A stretch of DNA of 64,000 bases, from NCBI GenBank assembly GCA_900465685.1, contig UEGR01000026.1, positions 32,613 through 96,612 of the forward strand, written 5' to 3'. Position 1 is the first letter of the stretch, and each line of letters begins with the position of its first letter. The notes beneath the pieces were generated by a model that was given only the letters and a program-made list of their open reading frames with translations, ran no database searches and was not told the DNA's origin. Origin of the DNA: Hyphomicrobiales bacterium. Its GTDB lineage: Bacteria; Pseudomonadota; Alphaproteobacteria; Rhizobiales; Rhizobiaceae. This document shows, piece after piece, positions 49,084 through 59,139 of the stretch. The position numbers and the translations under genes were made by a program.

Positions 49084-49704
49084 TTACGGCTCTATCAAAG
49101 CAGACATCCGCACCAGATCGGCCAATGATCCCGCCTGCATTTTCTGCATTACATGGGCGCGGCGAACCTTCACGGTAATTTCCTTCACGTCGAGTTCCGC
49201 CGCGATCTGCTTGTTCAAGAGACCTTGTACGACAAGCGCGAACACATCGCGTTCACCGGTAGTCAGGCTTGACCAACGAGCGCGAACCTCTGAACGAGCG
49301 TGTTCATCCTGCAAACGTTTTTTCTCGCCTTCAATGGCCCGGTAGACAGCATCCAACAGGTCGTGATCACGGAATGGCTTTGGCAGAAAATCCACCGCAC
49401 CATTTTTGATAGCTTTGACGCCCATGGCAATATCGCCGTGACCGGTGATAAAGATGACCGGCAGGTGAATGCCAAGCCCCGTCATCTGCGCGAAGAAATC
49501 CGTGCCCGTCTGCTCTGGCATTCGCACATCCAGTATAATACACGCCGGACCGGCTTGCCGTTCATGATCAAGAAAACCACGCACGGATGCAAAGCTCATC
49601 GCCTTCATGTCAATGGAGGCGAACAAATCTTCCAGCGCCTGGCGAACTGAAAGATCATCATCAATAATATAAACGACTGCAGCGTTTTCATATGTTGTCG
49701 TCAT
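49084..49704 (-). CDS. FixJ/NarL-type response regulator
   Basis: A 206-residue regulator: receiver domain with D16/D17 and phospho-acceptor D59 (CIILDVRMP), the FITGHGD segment and FLPKPF lysine; LuxR-type helix-turn-helix (LTTGERDVFALVVQGLLNKQ...ITVKVRRAHVMQKM). Its start overlaps the kinase stop by 17 bases. FixJ-type regulators answer redox or oxygen signals in alphaproteobacteria, but the signal here is not visible. Confidence 0.92.
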   Translation of the reverse strand: MTTTYENAAVVYIIDDDLSVRQALEDLFASIDMKAMSFASVRGFLDHERQAGPACIILDVRMPEQTGTDFFAQMTGLGIHLPVIFITGHGDIAMGVKAIKNGAVDFLPKPFRDHDLLDAVYRAIEGEKKRLQDEHARSEVRARWSSLTTGERDVFALVVQGLLNKQIAAELDVKEITVKVRRAHVMQKMQAGSLADLVRMSALIEP

Positions 49705-50785
49705 ACTCGCCCGTCCTGACTGCTGGTACTTCCAAAAGAAATGTCACGCCGCTCAAGCTGGTTCCCAATGCGCCTTGGGTATTGGTCCAGATGCGACCAC
49801 CATTCGCCTCAACAATTGTACGGCTGATCGTCAGCCCTAGCCCAAAGCCGCCCTCTTTTGTCGTCCAGAAAGCATCGAAAAGGCGTTCTCTCGCGGTAGT
49901 TGTCAGCCCAGGACCGGTATCAGCTACCGTGAACCGCAAGCTGGCATTTTCACCGGATGAGGATGTGATCAAGAGATAGCGGTTCCCCTTCTCGATCTGC
50001 GTCATGGCTTCTACGCCATTGAGGATTAGATTGCCGAAAACCTGCTGTATCTGTACACGATCCGCGAAAGCGGGTGGTAGGTCAGTGGCCAAGTCGAGTT
50101 CAAAATGGACATCATTGCGATAAAGCTCGGCGGCAGCAAGATCGACCATTTCGCGGATCGCCATGTTGAAATCAAAGCTCCCGACCTTCGGCTTTTCTCC
50201 TTTCGACAGGCGACGAACGCGGTCGAGTATCTCACTCGCGCGATGAGAATCCGCAGATATGCGCTCGAACGCGGATAGCGCACGCGGCACGTTTGGCGGT
50301 TCCTGTGTCAGCCAGCGACGCCCCGCCCCAGCACTCGTTTCGATGGCGCCCAAGGGTTGACTGACTTCGTGGGTGATCGAACCAGTCAGTTGACCAAGCG
50401 TAGTCAGGCGCGCGAGACGCAGCAGGCGTTCTCGCGTCTCGTGAGTTTCGGCTTCAGCATCCACCAGCTTCAGGCCAAGATAGGCGGTGCATGCGATAGC
50501 AAGAATGCTGATCAATGTGTTGATGAACCCGACATTATAGGCTCCAGAGCGGGTCAGACCGAAGCTCACGATGGTCAGAAAAATGCAACCAGCAGCAACG
50601 CCAATAACAGTGCGGTGGGTGAACATTCTGGCTGAAACCAGCACGACCGCTGTATAGAACACAGCCGCCGCAATCGCGTAGTCGGTGACTGTGTCGAAGG
50701 CGAAAATCGCGGCACTTACAAGAGCCAGCCCCAGAGATGTTGCGACGTCCCGTGGAGACATGCGGCGAAAGCCCTTCATTCGCAT
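49688..50785 (-). CDS. Sensor histidine kinase with N-terminal membrane domain
   Basis: A 365-residue kinase with about four membrane helices in the first 105 residues (SAAIFAFDTVTDYAIAAAVF and similar), H-box GSITHEVSQPLGAI, N-box LILNGVEAMTQ, and G boxes DTGPGLT and GGFGLGLTISRTI. The H-box and the arrangement are those of FixL/DctB-type kinases. It has no PAS domain that I can see, so the membrane part is the likely sensor. Paired with the FixJ-type regulator. Confidence 0.9.
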   Translation of the reverse strand: MRMKGFRRMSPRDVATSLGLALVSAAIFAFDTVTDYAIAAAVFYTAVVLVSARMFTHRTVIGVAAGCIFLTIVSFGLTRSGAYNVGFINTLISILAIACTAYLGLKLVDAEAETHETRERLLRLARLTTLGQLTGSITHEVSQPLGAIETSAGAGRRWLTQEPPNVPRALSAFERISADSHRASEILDRVRRLSKGEKPKVGSFDFNMAIREMVDLAAAELYRNDVHFELDLATDLPPAFADRVQIQQVFGNLILNGVEAMTQIEKGNRYLLITSSSGENASLRFTVADTGPGLTTTARERLFDAFWTTKEGGFGLGLTISRTIVEANGGRIWTNTQGALGTSLSGVTFLLEVPAVRTGEYDDNI

Positions 50786-50856
50786 TGAATGTCTCCTCTT
50801 TGACGTGGGGTCAGGCGGCTCACCGAAGCCTTATAGCGCTAATCAACAGGCTTGAT

Positions 50857-51183
50857 CTACCATGATCCACCGACAAGCAAACGGACGGATTTCGCATGAA
50901 TTTGCGTCGACCGTCGTAAGAGCCAGCATGTTTGCCGCTGGCTAAGCAAACCCATCCGGGAAAATCGGTATGTCGTATTCGCTAAGCCGATAGCGATTGA
51001 AACCAGTATCCAGCAGAAGAGCCGTTGCCCCAGATTTCTGAGCCGCGTCCAGAAGTCTGGCTGACGCTGGCGCAATGGTGCGTTCTGGATGACATGTTTC
51101 CGCCTTTCTGGTCCGTTGCGTTTACGACGCGGCCTTCGCTTCGATGCAGGTGGAGTAAAAGCGCAAATGCGTTCAGCGGTCAT
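50857..51183 (-). CDS. Small basic membrane protein, unknown
   Basis: A 108-residue protein: a basic N-terminal part (SKRRPRRKRNGPERRK, residues 14-29), one membrane helix near residues 52-68 (RLFCWILVSIAIGLANTTYR) and a short C-terminal tail rich in Arg. Not recognised. The ATG at 51183 is supported by GAGGAGA 5 bases upstream. A strong terminator (51221-51254) separates it from the magnesium ATPase, so it may have its own promoter. A reading from 51309 would add 42 residues with no family support. Confidence 0.55.
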   Translation of the reverse strand: MTAERICAFTPPASKRRPRRKRNGPERRKHVIQNAPLRQRQPDFWTRLRNLGQRLFCWILVSIAIGLANTTYRFSRMGLLSQRQTCWLLRRSTQIHAKSVRLLVGGSW

Positions 51184-51220
51184 GTTTGTCTCCTCAAACA
51201 GCCGGTTCAAAACACGGATG

Positions 51221-51254
51221 AAAAAGTGACCAGCAGTTGTGCTACTGGTCACTT
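51221..51254 (-). terminator. Rho-independent terminator of the magnesium ATPase gene
   Basis: On the minus strand AAGTGACCAG (51254-51245) and CTGGTCACTT (51233-51224) form a perfect 10-base stem with an 11-base loop, followed by a run of Ts that ends at 51221. It lies 39 bases after the ATPase stop. Confidence 0.85.
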
Positions 51255-51292
51255 CCTTCGATGAGATGCTGCGAGGCACCGACAGCTTCACA

Positions 51293-54025
51293 TCAGAACC
51301 ATTGGCCAAAGCGGCGAATGTAGAAGGTCTTCATGGTCTGGGCGACGACGCAATAGGCGAACAGCGTCGCGACAAGCCACGGGAAGTACGCCCATGGAAG
51401 CGGCTGCAAACCGACCATTGCACCCAGCGGCGAGAAGGGAATGTAGATCCCAAGAGCCATGATCAGTCCCGTCATCAACATCACCGGCAAAGCTGCTGTG
51501 CTTTGGATGAACGGTATTTTTTGCGTGCGTAGCATATGCACGACGAGTGTCTGAGACAGCAGCCCCTCAATGAACCAGCCGGACTGGAACAGCGACTGCA
51601 TTTCCGGCGTATTGGCGGCAAAGACATACCACATCAGCGCAAAAGTCGTGATGTCGAAGATCGACGATGTCGGGCCAATCCAGAGCATGAAGCGGCCAAT
51701 ATTTCTGGCGTCCCATTTGCGCGGCTTGGCGAGAAATTCCTTATCCATGCGATCCCATGGCAAGGAAAGCTGCGAGATATCGTACATCAGATTCTGGATC
51801 AGAAGATGGATGGCCAGCATCGGCAGGAACGGGATGAAGGCGCTTGCCACCAGAACCGAGAAGACGTTCCCGAAGTTCGAGCTGGCGGTCATGTTGAGAT
51901 ACTTGATGATATTGCCGAAGGTCTCACGCCCTTTGATAACACCCTCTTCCAGCACCATCAGGCTCTTTTCCAGCAGGATGATATCGGCAGATTCCTTGGC
52001 AATATCAGTACCGCTATCAACCGAAATGCCTACATCGGCGTCTCGCAATGCCGGGGCATCATTGATACCATCACCAAGAAATCCTACTGTATGACCATTT
52101 GCCTGCAATGCCTTGAGAACACGCGACTTTTGCAAGGGCGTGAGCTTTGCAAAAACGGTGGTCTGCTCGACCGTCAAGCGCAACGTCTCATCGCTCATCT
52201 TCTCGATTTCACGACCGAGGATTGGCGTGCCGGACTCCAGCCCGACCTCGCGGCAGATCTTGGTCGTGACAACTTCATTGTCACCAGTGAGGACTTTGAC
52301 GGTAACACCATGATCGGCCAAAGCCGCAATAGCGGGACGAGCAGTCTCCTTTGGCGGGTCGAGGAAGGTCAGCAAGCCCTGTACCACCAGCTCCTTCTCA
52401 TCCGCGATACCATAGCGCGCCATGGTCGTCGCTGCCGCGATCTCGCGCGTGGCAATCACCAGCACGCGAAACCCATCGCGATTATAGCCACGTGCCAGTT
52501 CAACGAGTGCATTCCGGCGCGCATCGTCAAGCGGCTTGATCTCGTCGCCATCGCGGATTGCGGTCGAGATTGCCAGCATCTCTTCGACTGCACCCTTGCA
52601 AATCAACAGATGCTCGCCGCCAAGACCTTCAACCACGACCGACAAACGGCGGCGCACGAAGTCGAAGGGCAGTTCGTCGACCTTGTTGTAAATCCGGGCG
52701 GGCGCAGTGAGTGAAGGTAAATCTTCGGAAAAGCGGATAACCGCCTGATCCATAAGGTTCTTCACACCACTCTGATGGTAGCTGTTAAGCCAGGCCAGAC
52801 GCAATACGCCGGGGTCAACCTGACCATGAACGTCAAGGTGATGTTCAAGAATGATCTTGTCCTGAGTCAGCGTGCCAGTTTTATCCGTGCAAAGCACGTC
52901 CATTGCGCCGAAATTCTGGATAGCATTAAGACGCTTCACCACCACCTTGCGGCGCGCCATGGCAACAGCGCCTTTGGCAAGGTTTGATGAAACGATCATC
53001 GGCAGCATTTCAGGCGTCAGACCCACCGCCACAGCAAGCGCAAACATAAATGCGTCCGGCCAGTCTCCTTTGGTGAAGCCGTTGATCAGCAGAACGACTG
53101 GCACCATCACAAGCATGAAGCGGATCAGCAACCAGCTAACGCTGTTCACACCACGATCAAAGGCCGTTTCTGCACGCGAGCCTACAATCGCTTTGGCGAG
53201 CGAACCAAAATATGTCCGCGCACCCGTGGCGACCACCACGGCAGTCGCCGTGCCGCTGACGACATTCGTGCCCATAAAGCAGACCGTCGGCAGATCGAGC
53301 ATATCTTGCTGGCCACCTGACGTTGCCGTAGCGTCAGCAGACTTTTCAGCAATAGCGCCTAGCGTATCGTATTTCTCAACCGGCAGAGCTTCACCTGTCA
53401 AAGCGGCCTGACTGACAAAGAGATCGCGCGATTCAAGGAGGCGCACGTCGGCGGGGATCATATCGCCAGCGGATAGCTTGACAATATCACCGGTAACGAG
53501 TTCCGCCATTGGCACTTCGACCAGTTTTGCCTGGGCGCTTTGGCCAGCCCCACGCTCGTGGCGACGCAACACTGTCGCCGTGGTGCGCACCATCGCTTTA
53601 AGCGCTTCCGCAGCATTCCCGGAACGAAACTCCTGCCAGAAACGCAGCAGCGCGCTGAGGAGCACCATCGTGAGAATGATCGTCACGCCGGTATATTCTG
53701 GCTCCTCACCACTGCGCAGTGGCAAGATGATATCGGTGACAGAAGAAATCGCGGCCAGCGCAACCAGTACGGCAATGAACGGATTCTTGAACGCGAGCAG
53801 GAACTGCACAAAAGCATGCGGGCGCTTTTCATGCGCCACATGGTTGGGACCGTCCTTGAGGAGACGTTCCTTGGCTTCGGCCTCAGTCAGTCCATTGAGG
53901 TTCGTTTTGAAATTGGCAAGCGTCGTGTCGACGCTGTTCTGTGCCTCACGCACGGCACGCATCGACAGCTTCCTGTCGTCCTTGCGAGCAGTCGCTGCTA
54001 CAGGCTGTTTTACGATGGCATTCAT
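51293..54025 (-). CDS. mgtA: Magnesium-transporting P-type ATPase, MgtA type
   Basis: A 910-residue P-type ATPase: phosphorylation site DKTGTLTQDK (D381), TGEALPVEK, the membrane motif LTPEMLPMIVSSNLAKGA, KVLTGDNEVVT, GDGINDAPALRDADVGISV, and a C-terminal domain of several helices. MgtA takes up Mg2+ into the cell, usually only when external Mg2+ is low. The ATG at 54025 has GAGGA about 8 bases before it. A long 5' region (54026-54258) holds a possible leader peptide. The gene is likely under Mg2+ control. Confidence 0.95.
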   Translation of the reverse strand: MNAIVKQPVAATARKDDRKLSMRAVREAQNSVDTTLANFKTNLNGLTEAEAKERLLKDGPNHVAHEKRPHAFVQFLLAFKNPFIAVLVALAAISSVTDIILPLRSGEEPEYTGVTIILTMVLLSALLRFWQEFRSGNAAEALKAMVRTTATVLRRHERGAGQSAQAKLVEVPMAELVTGDIVKLSAGDMIPADVRLLESRDLFVSQAALTGEALPVEKYDTLGAIAEKSADATATSGGQQDMLDLPTVCFMGTNVVSGTATAVVVATGARTYFGSLAKAIVGSRAETAFDRGVNSVSWLLIRFMLVMVPVVLLINGFTKGDWPDAFMFALAVAVGLTPEMLPMIVSSNLAKGAVAMARRKVVVKRLNAIQNFGAMDVLCTDKTGTLTQDKIILEHHLDVHGQVDPGVLRLAWLNSYHQSGVKNLMDQAVIRFSEDLPSLTAPARIYNKVDELPFDFVRRRLSVVVEGLGGEHLLICKGAVEEMLAISTAIRDGDEIKPLDDARRNALVELARGYNRDGFRVLVIATREIAAATTMARYGIADEKELVVQGLLTFLDPPKETARPAIAALADHGVTVKVLTGDNEVVTTKICREVGLESGTPILGREIEKMSDETLRLTVEQTTVFAKLTPLQKSRVLKALQANGHTVGFLGDGINDAPALRDADVGISVDSGTDIAKESADIILLEKSLMVLEEGVIKGRETFGNIIKYLNMTASSNFGNVFSVLVASAFIPFLPMLAIHLLIQNLMYDISQLSLPWDRMDKEFLAKPRKWDARNIGRFMLWIGPTSSIFDITTFALMWYVFAANTPEMQSLFQSGWFIEGLLSQTLVVHMLRTQKIPFIQSTAALPVMLMTGLIMALGIYIPFSPLGAMVGLQPLPWAYFPWLVATLFAYCVVAQTMKTFYIRRFGQWF

Positions 54026-54078
54026 GTCTTTATCCTCATGCCGCAATATTCGGCACGAGCACAGACATGCCCATCCCG

Positions 54079-54210
54079 TTACAGGATGCGCAAAGCCATG
54101 CCGCACCGTCGAAGCGAAGTACGGTTTGTTTGTCGGTAGAAATCCTGAGATGCCCGCCCGGATAGTGCTCCACGCACCAACCGAGCGGACCTACTTGGGT
54201 CGTCGTCCAT
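54079..54210 (-). CDS. Possible leader peptide upstream of mgtA (MgtL-like)
   Basis: A 43-residue ORF, MDDDPSRSARLVRGALSGRA onwards, with AAGGAA 8 bases before the ATG. It starts with three Asp and a Pro and then turns Arg-rich. MgtL of enterobacteria begins MEPDPTPLPRRR and couples low Mg2+, through ribosome destabilisation by acidic and Pro residues, to expression of mgtA. The stop lies 53 bases before the mgtA ATG and within a small hairpin (CATCC/GGATG, 54072-54088). The resemblance is in composition, not in homologous sequence. It may also be chance. Confidence 0.4.
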   Translation of the reverse strand: MDDDPSRSARLVRGALSGRASQDFYRQTNRTSLRRCGMALRIL

Positions 54211-54258
54211 GGTCGAGTTCCTTGTCTTCAATTGCAACGGACGGAACAAGACTGCCCA

Positions 54259-54579
54259 TCAGTGCACCCAGTTTGATGTCCGGTTCTGCTGACCGGCGGC
54301 GAGGAGCAGGCCGAAGCGCTCCAGCACTGGCAAGGACCGGTACTGCGCAATTTCATCGGGGTCCTTGGTCCACCGGCATTCCACGCGACCGTTTTCCGGG
54401 TTCACATACCAGATCGTTGTCAGCCGCGAAGTTTTCCCGGCAGTCCTGTCACCGCTTGCTTGTGCTTCGCAAATGGGGCGATACGTGGTTTGTCCGCTGG
54501 AAGCGGTTGCGTAGCTGGGGTTACGCATATGCACGCCGAAGCGCGCGCCAAAATTGGCGATTGCTGCTGCAATATTCAT
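54259..54579 (-). CDS. Small hypothetical protein upstream of mgtA
   Basis: A 106-residue protein beginning MNIAAAIANFGARFG, with CEAQASGDRTAG and a C-terminal half with SLPVLERFGLLLAAGQQNR. Not recognised; AGGTAAGAG precedes the ATG. It has no membrane helix or signal peptide that I can see. It lies 48 bases before the possible leader peptide, so it could be co-transcribed with mgtA. Confidence 0.55.
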   Translation of the reverse strand: MNIAAAIANFGARFGVHMRNPSYATASSGQTTYRPICEAQASGDRTAGKTSRLTTIWYVNPENGRVECRWTKDPDEIAQYRSLPVLERFGLLLAAGQQNRTSNWVH

Positions 54580-54837
54580 CTCTTACCTCATGACGCGCCA
54601 CTGCAAGCGTCCGGGCAAGAGCCTGAAATCAGCTCTCTCCGAACAACCCCAGTGGCGACAGCTTTCGACTACTGTCGCTGGGCATTGTGGTTTCCTGTGT
54701 TAAGGAGCTGATTTGTTTCGCTCCGACGGCATCTCAATACCAGATGAACCTGTCATGAGCTACAAAAATGCATGCCTTCTCCAAGGTGCATTATGGTATC
54801 GTGGATATACCAAAGTATACGGTTTGCGCCGAGCAAA
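54580..54837. other. 258-base intergenic region with several inverted repeats
   Basis: It lies between the RND pump stop and the small gene at 54579, both on the minus strand. Three inverted repeats stand out: GCGACAG/CTGTCGC with outer CCCA/TGGG (54648-54682), AATGCA-TG-CCTT / AAGGTGCATT (54767-54792), and TGGTAT/ATACCA (54794-54812). No T-run follows any of them on the minus strand. It probably holds the promoter of the mgtA region. No ORF is supported. Confidence 0.45.
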
Positions 54838-57800
54838 TCATTGATCGCGGCGTTTCGCCAATCGCTCCGTTATCCGTTGCACAATGAAATACAAACCGGG
54901 CGTCAGCAACAAACCTATCGTCGTTGCTGCGACCATGCCTCCAAAAATGGTCACGCCAACCGCCCGACGCGCGCCAGCGCCTGCACCGGAGGACAGTATC
55001 AAGGGAAGAATGCCCAGAATGAACGACACAGCCGTCATCATCACAGCCCGGAAACGTTGCTCGGCTCCGGCCCGCGCCGCTTCGCCCGCAGTCAATCCTG
55101 CTTCTCGCTGCTCTTTTGCGAACTCCACAATCAAAATTGCATTTTTTGCGGCAAGGCCGATCAGCAACACCATCGCGATCTGAACATAGAGACTATTTTG
55201 AAGTCCAAAGGCCTTCAGAGCCGCCACAGCGCCGAGCAAGGCGGCTCCCAATGACACGATGACCACCGTAGGCAAAGCCCAGCTTTCATATTGCGCGACT
55301 AGGAAGAGATAGGCGAAGAGGAAAGCAAGGGCAAAGACCAAGCCTTCCTGACCGCTGCTTCTGCTTTCCTGAAAGGACAAGCCCGACCACTCATAGCCAT
55401 AGCCATCGGGCAATTTTTGCGATGCGACCGTCTCCATTGCCGCCATGGCCTGACCGCTGCTTGCACCCGGAGCCGGAACCGCATTGACCTGCGCTGCAAC
55501 CGAGAGATTGTAGCGCGTGATCACAAAGGGCGAGAGAACGGTGGTCAAGGAAACCACACTGCGCAATGGAACCATGGTGCCGTTGCGGTTTCTCACATGG
55601 AGTTTCAAAATGTCTTCGCTGTGAGCGCGAAAATCGGAATCCGCTTGCAGATTGACCTGAAAGACACGCCCGTTAAGGGTGAAGTCGTTGACATAGCGCG
55701 AACCAAAATTCGCACCAATCACGGCGTAAATATCAGACACGCTGAGCCCGAGTGCCTCGGCGCGAGAACGGTCCACATCGACATAGATTTGCGGCACGTT
55801 CGCATTGAATGTCGTCGCTGCGCCGCCAATTTCCTTGCTCTGATTGAAATAACCCAAAAGCGCGTTTGTAACCTGCGCGATTTCCTCGGTCGACTGCCCC
55901 TGCAAGGCTTGCAAACGGAAATCCAACCCACCAACGGACCCGATGCCGGCTATTGCGGGCGGTGCAAACACCGAGACAATCGCACCGGGAATCTGCGCAA
56001 ATTGGGACCGCAGGGAACCGATGATATTATTAAGTCGCAGCTCTTCCTTTTCGCGGTCTTCCCACGGCAAGAGTGCTGCGACGGCCATGGCACCATTCGG
56101 TGTGCTCGTCGCTTGCAGAATACTGAAGCCAGCGACCGTTATCACGTCCTGAACCCCAGGCGTCTCGGTGAGAACCTTTCTGACATTCTCGACAATGCGA
56201 TTAGTGCGGTCGAGTGAAGCTGCACTTGGCAACTGGATATCAACGAACAACGCGCCCTGATCCTCATCAGGCAGGAAAGTAGCGGGCAGATTGACAAAAA
56301 TGAGATATGCACCAGCAAAGCAAGCGGCAATGGCGGCAAGCGGGACATACCAGTATTTAACGAGAACACCGACACACCGGCCATAAGCATTCCGGGTTCG
56401 CTCCATGAAGCTCGAGAACCAAGCCAGAGGGCCTCTTCGAAAACCGCTCTGTCCCCGCCGAAGCAACAACGTCGCCAAAGCCGGACTGAGCGTCAGACCG
56501 ACGAATGAGGATATGACGAGAGCCGATGAGATCGTGACCGCAAACTGGCGATAAAGCTGCCCGCCAATACCTGCCAGAAAGGCGGTCGGTGTAACGACCG
56601 CGAGAAGTACCAATGTTGTCGAGATGATCGGCCCGGTGATCTGATGCATCGCCTTGCGCGTCGCCTCAACAACTGTGATGTCCGGCGTATCATCCAGTAC
56701 GTGTTTGACGTTCTCGACAACAAGAATGGCGTCATCGACAACGAGGCCAATGGCGAGAACCAAGGCCAGCAACGAAATCATGTTCAGCGAATAGCCAACC
56801 GCCAACAGAACTGCGACTGCGCCAAGCATTGAGACCGGTATGGCAAGCGCCGAAATCAGCGTCGCGCGCCAATCCTGCAAGAAAATAAACGTCACTGCGA
56901 GCACAATAACAAAAGCTTCAAACAATGTTCGCGTGGTCAATTGCAGGCTGGCATCGACAAACCGCGTTGCATCATACACGACGTGATACTGCAGCCCTGC
57001 CGGAAACCGCGACGACAATCGCTTGAGTTCAGCCTGAACGGCGGTTGCGGTCTGAATCGCATTGGCGCCGGGGGATTGGTTGATCTGCAGCATCGCAGAT
57101 TCATGACCGGCGAAACTTGCTCGTGAGGCATAGTTACGCGCACCGAGTTCGAGACGAGCGATATCCCGCAGAAACACCTTTGCGCCATCCGCTCCGGTGC
57201 GGATGACGATAGCACCAAATTCGTCCGCATCACGCAGCCGCCCCTGAGCTACCAGTGTATATTGAAGCTCAGTCCCCACCCGCATGGGAGGCGCACCTGA
57301 CTGCCCGAGCGTAGCCTGGATATTCTGCCGCTGAATAGCGGCTGAAACCTCATCAATGGTTATCCCAAGCGCATCCATTCTTTGCGGATTGAGCCAGACG
57401 CGCATCGAATATTCAGACGCGCCGGTAACGCTCGCCTCACCGACACCAGCCACCCGCGAAATCGCATCGACAATCGTCGTCGTGGTGAAGTTGGTGATCT
57501 CCAGCGCGCTCAAGCTGTCATCAGGGGAATAGAATGCTATGCCCAACACGAAATCGGGCGAACGCGATCGAACAGAAACGCCTTGCTGCGCAACGGCGGC
57601 AGGCAACCGGGAAATTGCCAGCTGCGCGCGATTTTGCACATTGATCTGCGCAAGCTCCGGATCTGTGCCCACTTCAAAGGTAACTGACAATGAATATTGC
57701 CCGGCATTGGAACTCGTGGACGACATATACATCATGTCATCCACGCCATTGATGGCTGTCTCCAGCGGGCCGCCAACAACGTCGGCAATTACCTCCGCAC

Positions 57801-57960
57801 TGGCACCCGGATATGTCGCCGACACCGTGACTGTCGGTGGTGTAATCTGCGGATACTGCTGGATGGGCAAAGAGAAGACGGCAATTGCACCTGCAATAGA
57901 AATGAGAAGGGAGATAACGATTGCAAGACGCGTTCGCCGTATGAAAGTTTCAGAGATCAT
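54838..57960 (-). CDS. RND multidrug efflux permease (HAE1/AcrB family)
   Basis: A 1040-residue inner-membrane pump with 12 helices: N-terminus [22 protein letters not shown], two large periplasmic loops, proton-relay Asp pair in [14 protein letters not shown] (helix 4), and the Lys in [13 protein letters not shown] (helix 10). It exports hydrophobic drugs, dyes or detergents through an adaptor and a TolC-type channel; no outer-membrane channel gene is in this window. The start overlaps the adaptor stop by 4 bases. Brucella BepE/BepG are close relatives by type, but I cannot assign either. Confidence 0.96.
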   Translation of the reverse strand: MISETFIRRTRLAIVISLLISIAGAIAVFSLPIQQYPQITPPTVTVSATYPGASAEVIADVVGGPLETAINGVDDMMYMSSTSSNAGQYSLSVTFEVGTDPELAQINVQNRAQLAISRLPAAVAQQGVSVRSRSPDFVLGIAFYSPDDSLSALEITNFTTTTIVDAISRVAGVGEASVTGASEYSMRVWLNPQRMDALGITIDEVSAAIQRQNIQATLGQSGAPPMRVGTELQYTLVAQGRLRDADEFGAIVIRTGADGAKVFLRDIARLELGARNYASRASFAGHESAMLQINQSPGANAIQTATAVQAELKRLSSRFPAGLQYHVVYDATRFVDASLQLTTRTLFEAFVIVLAVTFIFLQDWRATLISALAIPVSMLGAVAVLLAVGYSLNMISLLALVLAIGLVVDDAILVVENVKHVLDDTPDITVVEATRKAMHQITGPIISTTLVLLAVVTPTAFLAGIGGQLYRQFAVTISSALVISSFVGLTLSPALATLLLRRGQSGFRRGPLAWFSSFMERTRNAYGRCVGVLVKYWYVPLAAIAACFAGAYLIFVNLPATFLPDEDQGALFVDIQLPSAASLDRTNRIVENVRKVLTETPGVQDVITVAGFSILQATSTPNGAMAVAALLPWEDREKEELRLNNIIGSLRSQFAQIPGAIVSVFAPPAIAGIGSVGGLDFRLQALQGQSTEEIAQVTNALLGYFNQSKEIGGAATTFNANVPQIYVDVDRSRAEALGLSVSDIYAVIGANFGSRYVNDFTLNGRVFQVNLQADSDFRAHSEDILKLHVRNRNGTMVPLRSVVSLTTVLSPFVITRYNLSVAAQVNAVPAPGASSGQAMAAMETVASQKLPDGYGYEWSGLSFQESRSSGQEGLVFALAFLFAYLFLVAQYESWALPTVVIVSLGAALLGAVAALKAFGLQNSLYVQIAMVLLIGLAAKNAILIVEFAKEQREAGLTAGEAARAGAEQRFRAVMMTAVSFILGILPLILSSGAGAGARRAVGVTIFGGMVAATTIGLLLTPGLYFIVQRITERLAKRRDQ

Positions 57961-59099
57961 TGAGCGACCCCCGGCTCTTCCGGCGACGCTTCCTGCGGCG
58001 CAACCGCTTGTCCATCCGCAATTCTTTGCAGTCCTTCAACGACTATCGTGTCCCCCTCTTTGATCCCTTCTCTCACAGACCAGTCATTGCCGATACGAAC
58101 GCCGGTCACGATCTGACGCCGGGTAACCGTGTTATTATCATTCAAAACAAAGACAAACTTGCCCTCTCGGTCCTGCAAAACGGATGCCATTGGGACAATC
58201 GGCAATATCTTTGCCGCTTCATCCGCCAGACTGACAGCAACAGTCTGGCCAGGAAGCAAAATATGGTTCGGATTTGCAAACAAGGCGCGCACGGCGATTG
58301 TGCCTGTCTGAGCGTTGACCTCGTTATCGATGAACTGGATAGTACCGGCAGGCTCATATGGTTTGCCATTGGCAAGGGTGAGTGTGGGCTGGAAACTAGT
58401 CAGATCGACCGTCCCACCGCGCGCCTCCTTCTGGCGAATAGCGATGAGCGTCCGGTCGGTAATGGAGAAAACAACCCGCACGGGATCGAGTTGAACAATG
58501 CGCGCCAACGGACCAGAACCTGGACCGACGAGATTTCCAACGGTAAAAAGCGACCTGCCAATAGTGCCATTGATCGGCGAACGGATCTGTGTGTAGGAGA
58601 GATTGAGCCTGGCCGTATTGAGAGCAGCCTCCGCACTTTGCACATCCGCCGACGCGATATCAAACGTGGCCTGAGCATCATCGAGAGAGGCTTGAGAAGC
58701 CGTATTCCGATTTGCCAGTGTTCGTGTTCGCGTCAAGGTCTGCCTGGCGGCATTCTGGGACGCTTGCGCACGCGCAACCTGCGCTTCGGCCGATGCCGCC
58801 GCCGCCTGCATTTGATCCGGCTCGATCTCAAAAAGGAGATCGCCCGCTTTTACCGCGCTGCCCTGCTCGAAGCTCTTCCCTTTGAGAAAACCGGTGATCC
58901 GGGCCTGAATATCAACCGCTTCTATCGCTTCGATCTGACCATTGAATTGAAGTGGAGCGCTGGAAGGTGCGGAGCCGACCTTTGTCACGACCACCAATGG
59001 CGCGGCGGGAGATTGCTGGGCCAGACCGGGGTGCATGAACAGAAACGAAAGCACCCCGGAGAGGGCAATATTCAAGGAGACATAACCGAGGGTTTTCAT
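57957..59099 (-). CDS. RND periplasmic adaptor (membrane fusion protein)
   Basis: A 380-residue adaptor with a hydrophobic N-terminus ending LAQQS, lipoyl-like half-motifs ([20 protein letters not shown]), a coiled-coil hairpin near residues 80-165 rich in Ala and Gln, and the beta-barrel and membrane-proximal domains. It links the RND pump to an outer-membrane channel. The ATG at 59099 gives a signal sequence ([20 protein letters not shown]); the longer ORF adds 12 unsupported residues. No regulator is adjacent. Confidence 0.94.
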   Translation of the reverse strand: MKTLGYVSLNIALSGVLSFLFMHPGLAQQSPAAPLVVVTKVGSAPSSAPLQFNGQIEAIEAVDIQARITGFLKGKSFEQGSAVKAGDLLFEIEPDQMQAAAASAEAQVARAQASQNAARQTLTRTRTLANRNTASQASLDDAQATFDIASADVQSAEAALNTARLNLSYTQIRSPINGTIGRSLFTVGNLVGPGSGPLARIVQLDPVRVVFSITDRTLIAIRQKEARGGTVDLTSFQPTLTLANGKPYEPAGTIQFIDNEVNAQTGTIAVRALFANPNHILLPGQTVAVSLADEAAKILPIVPMASVLQDREGKFVFVLNDNNTVTRRQIVTGVRIGNDWSVREGIKEGDTIVVEGLQRIADGQAVAPQEASPEEPGVAQ

Positions 59100-59139
59100 C
59101 AACTGCGCGTCCTCCTGCGGCCAGATATTGACCAATCAT

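Noticed and set aside
51536..54593. Plus-strand open frames of 392 and 371 codons
   Set aside because: They are antisense to mgtA, whose P-type ATPase motifs are intact.
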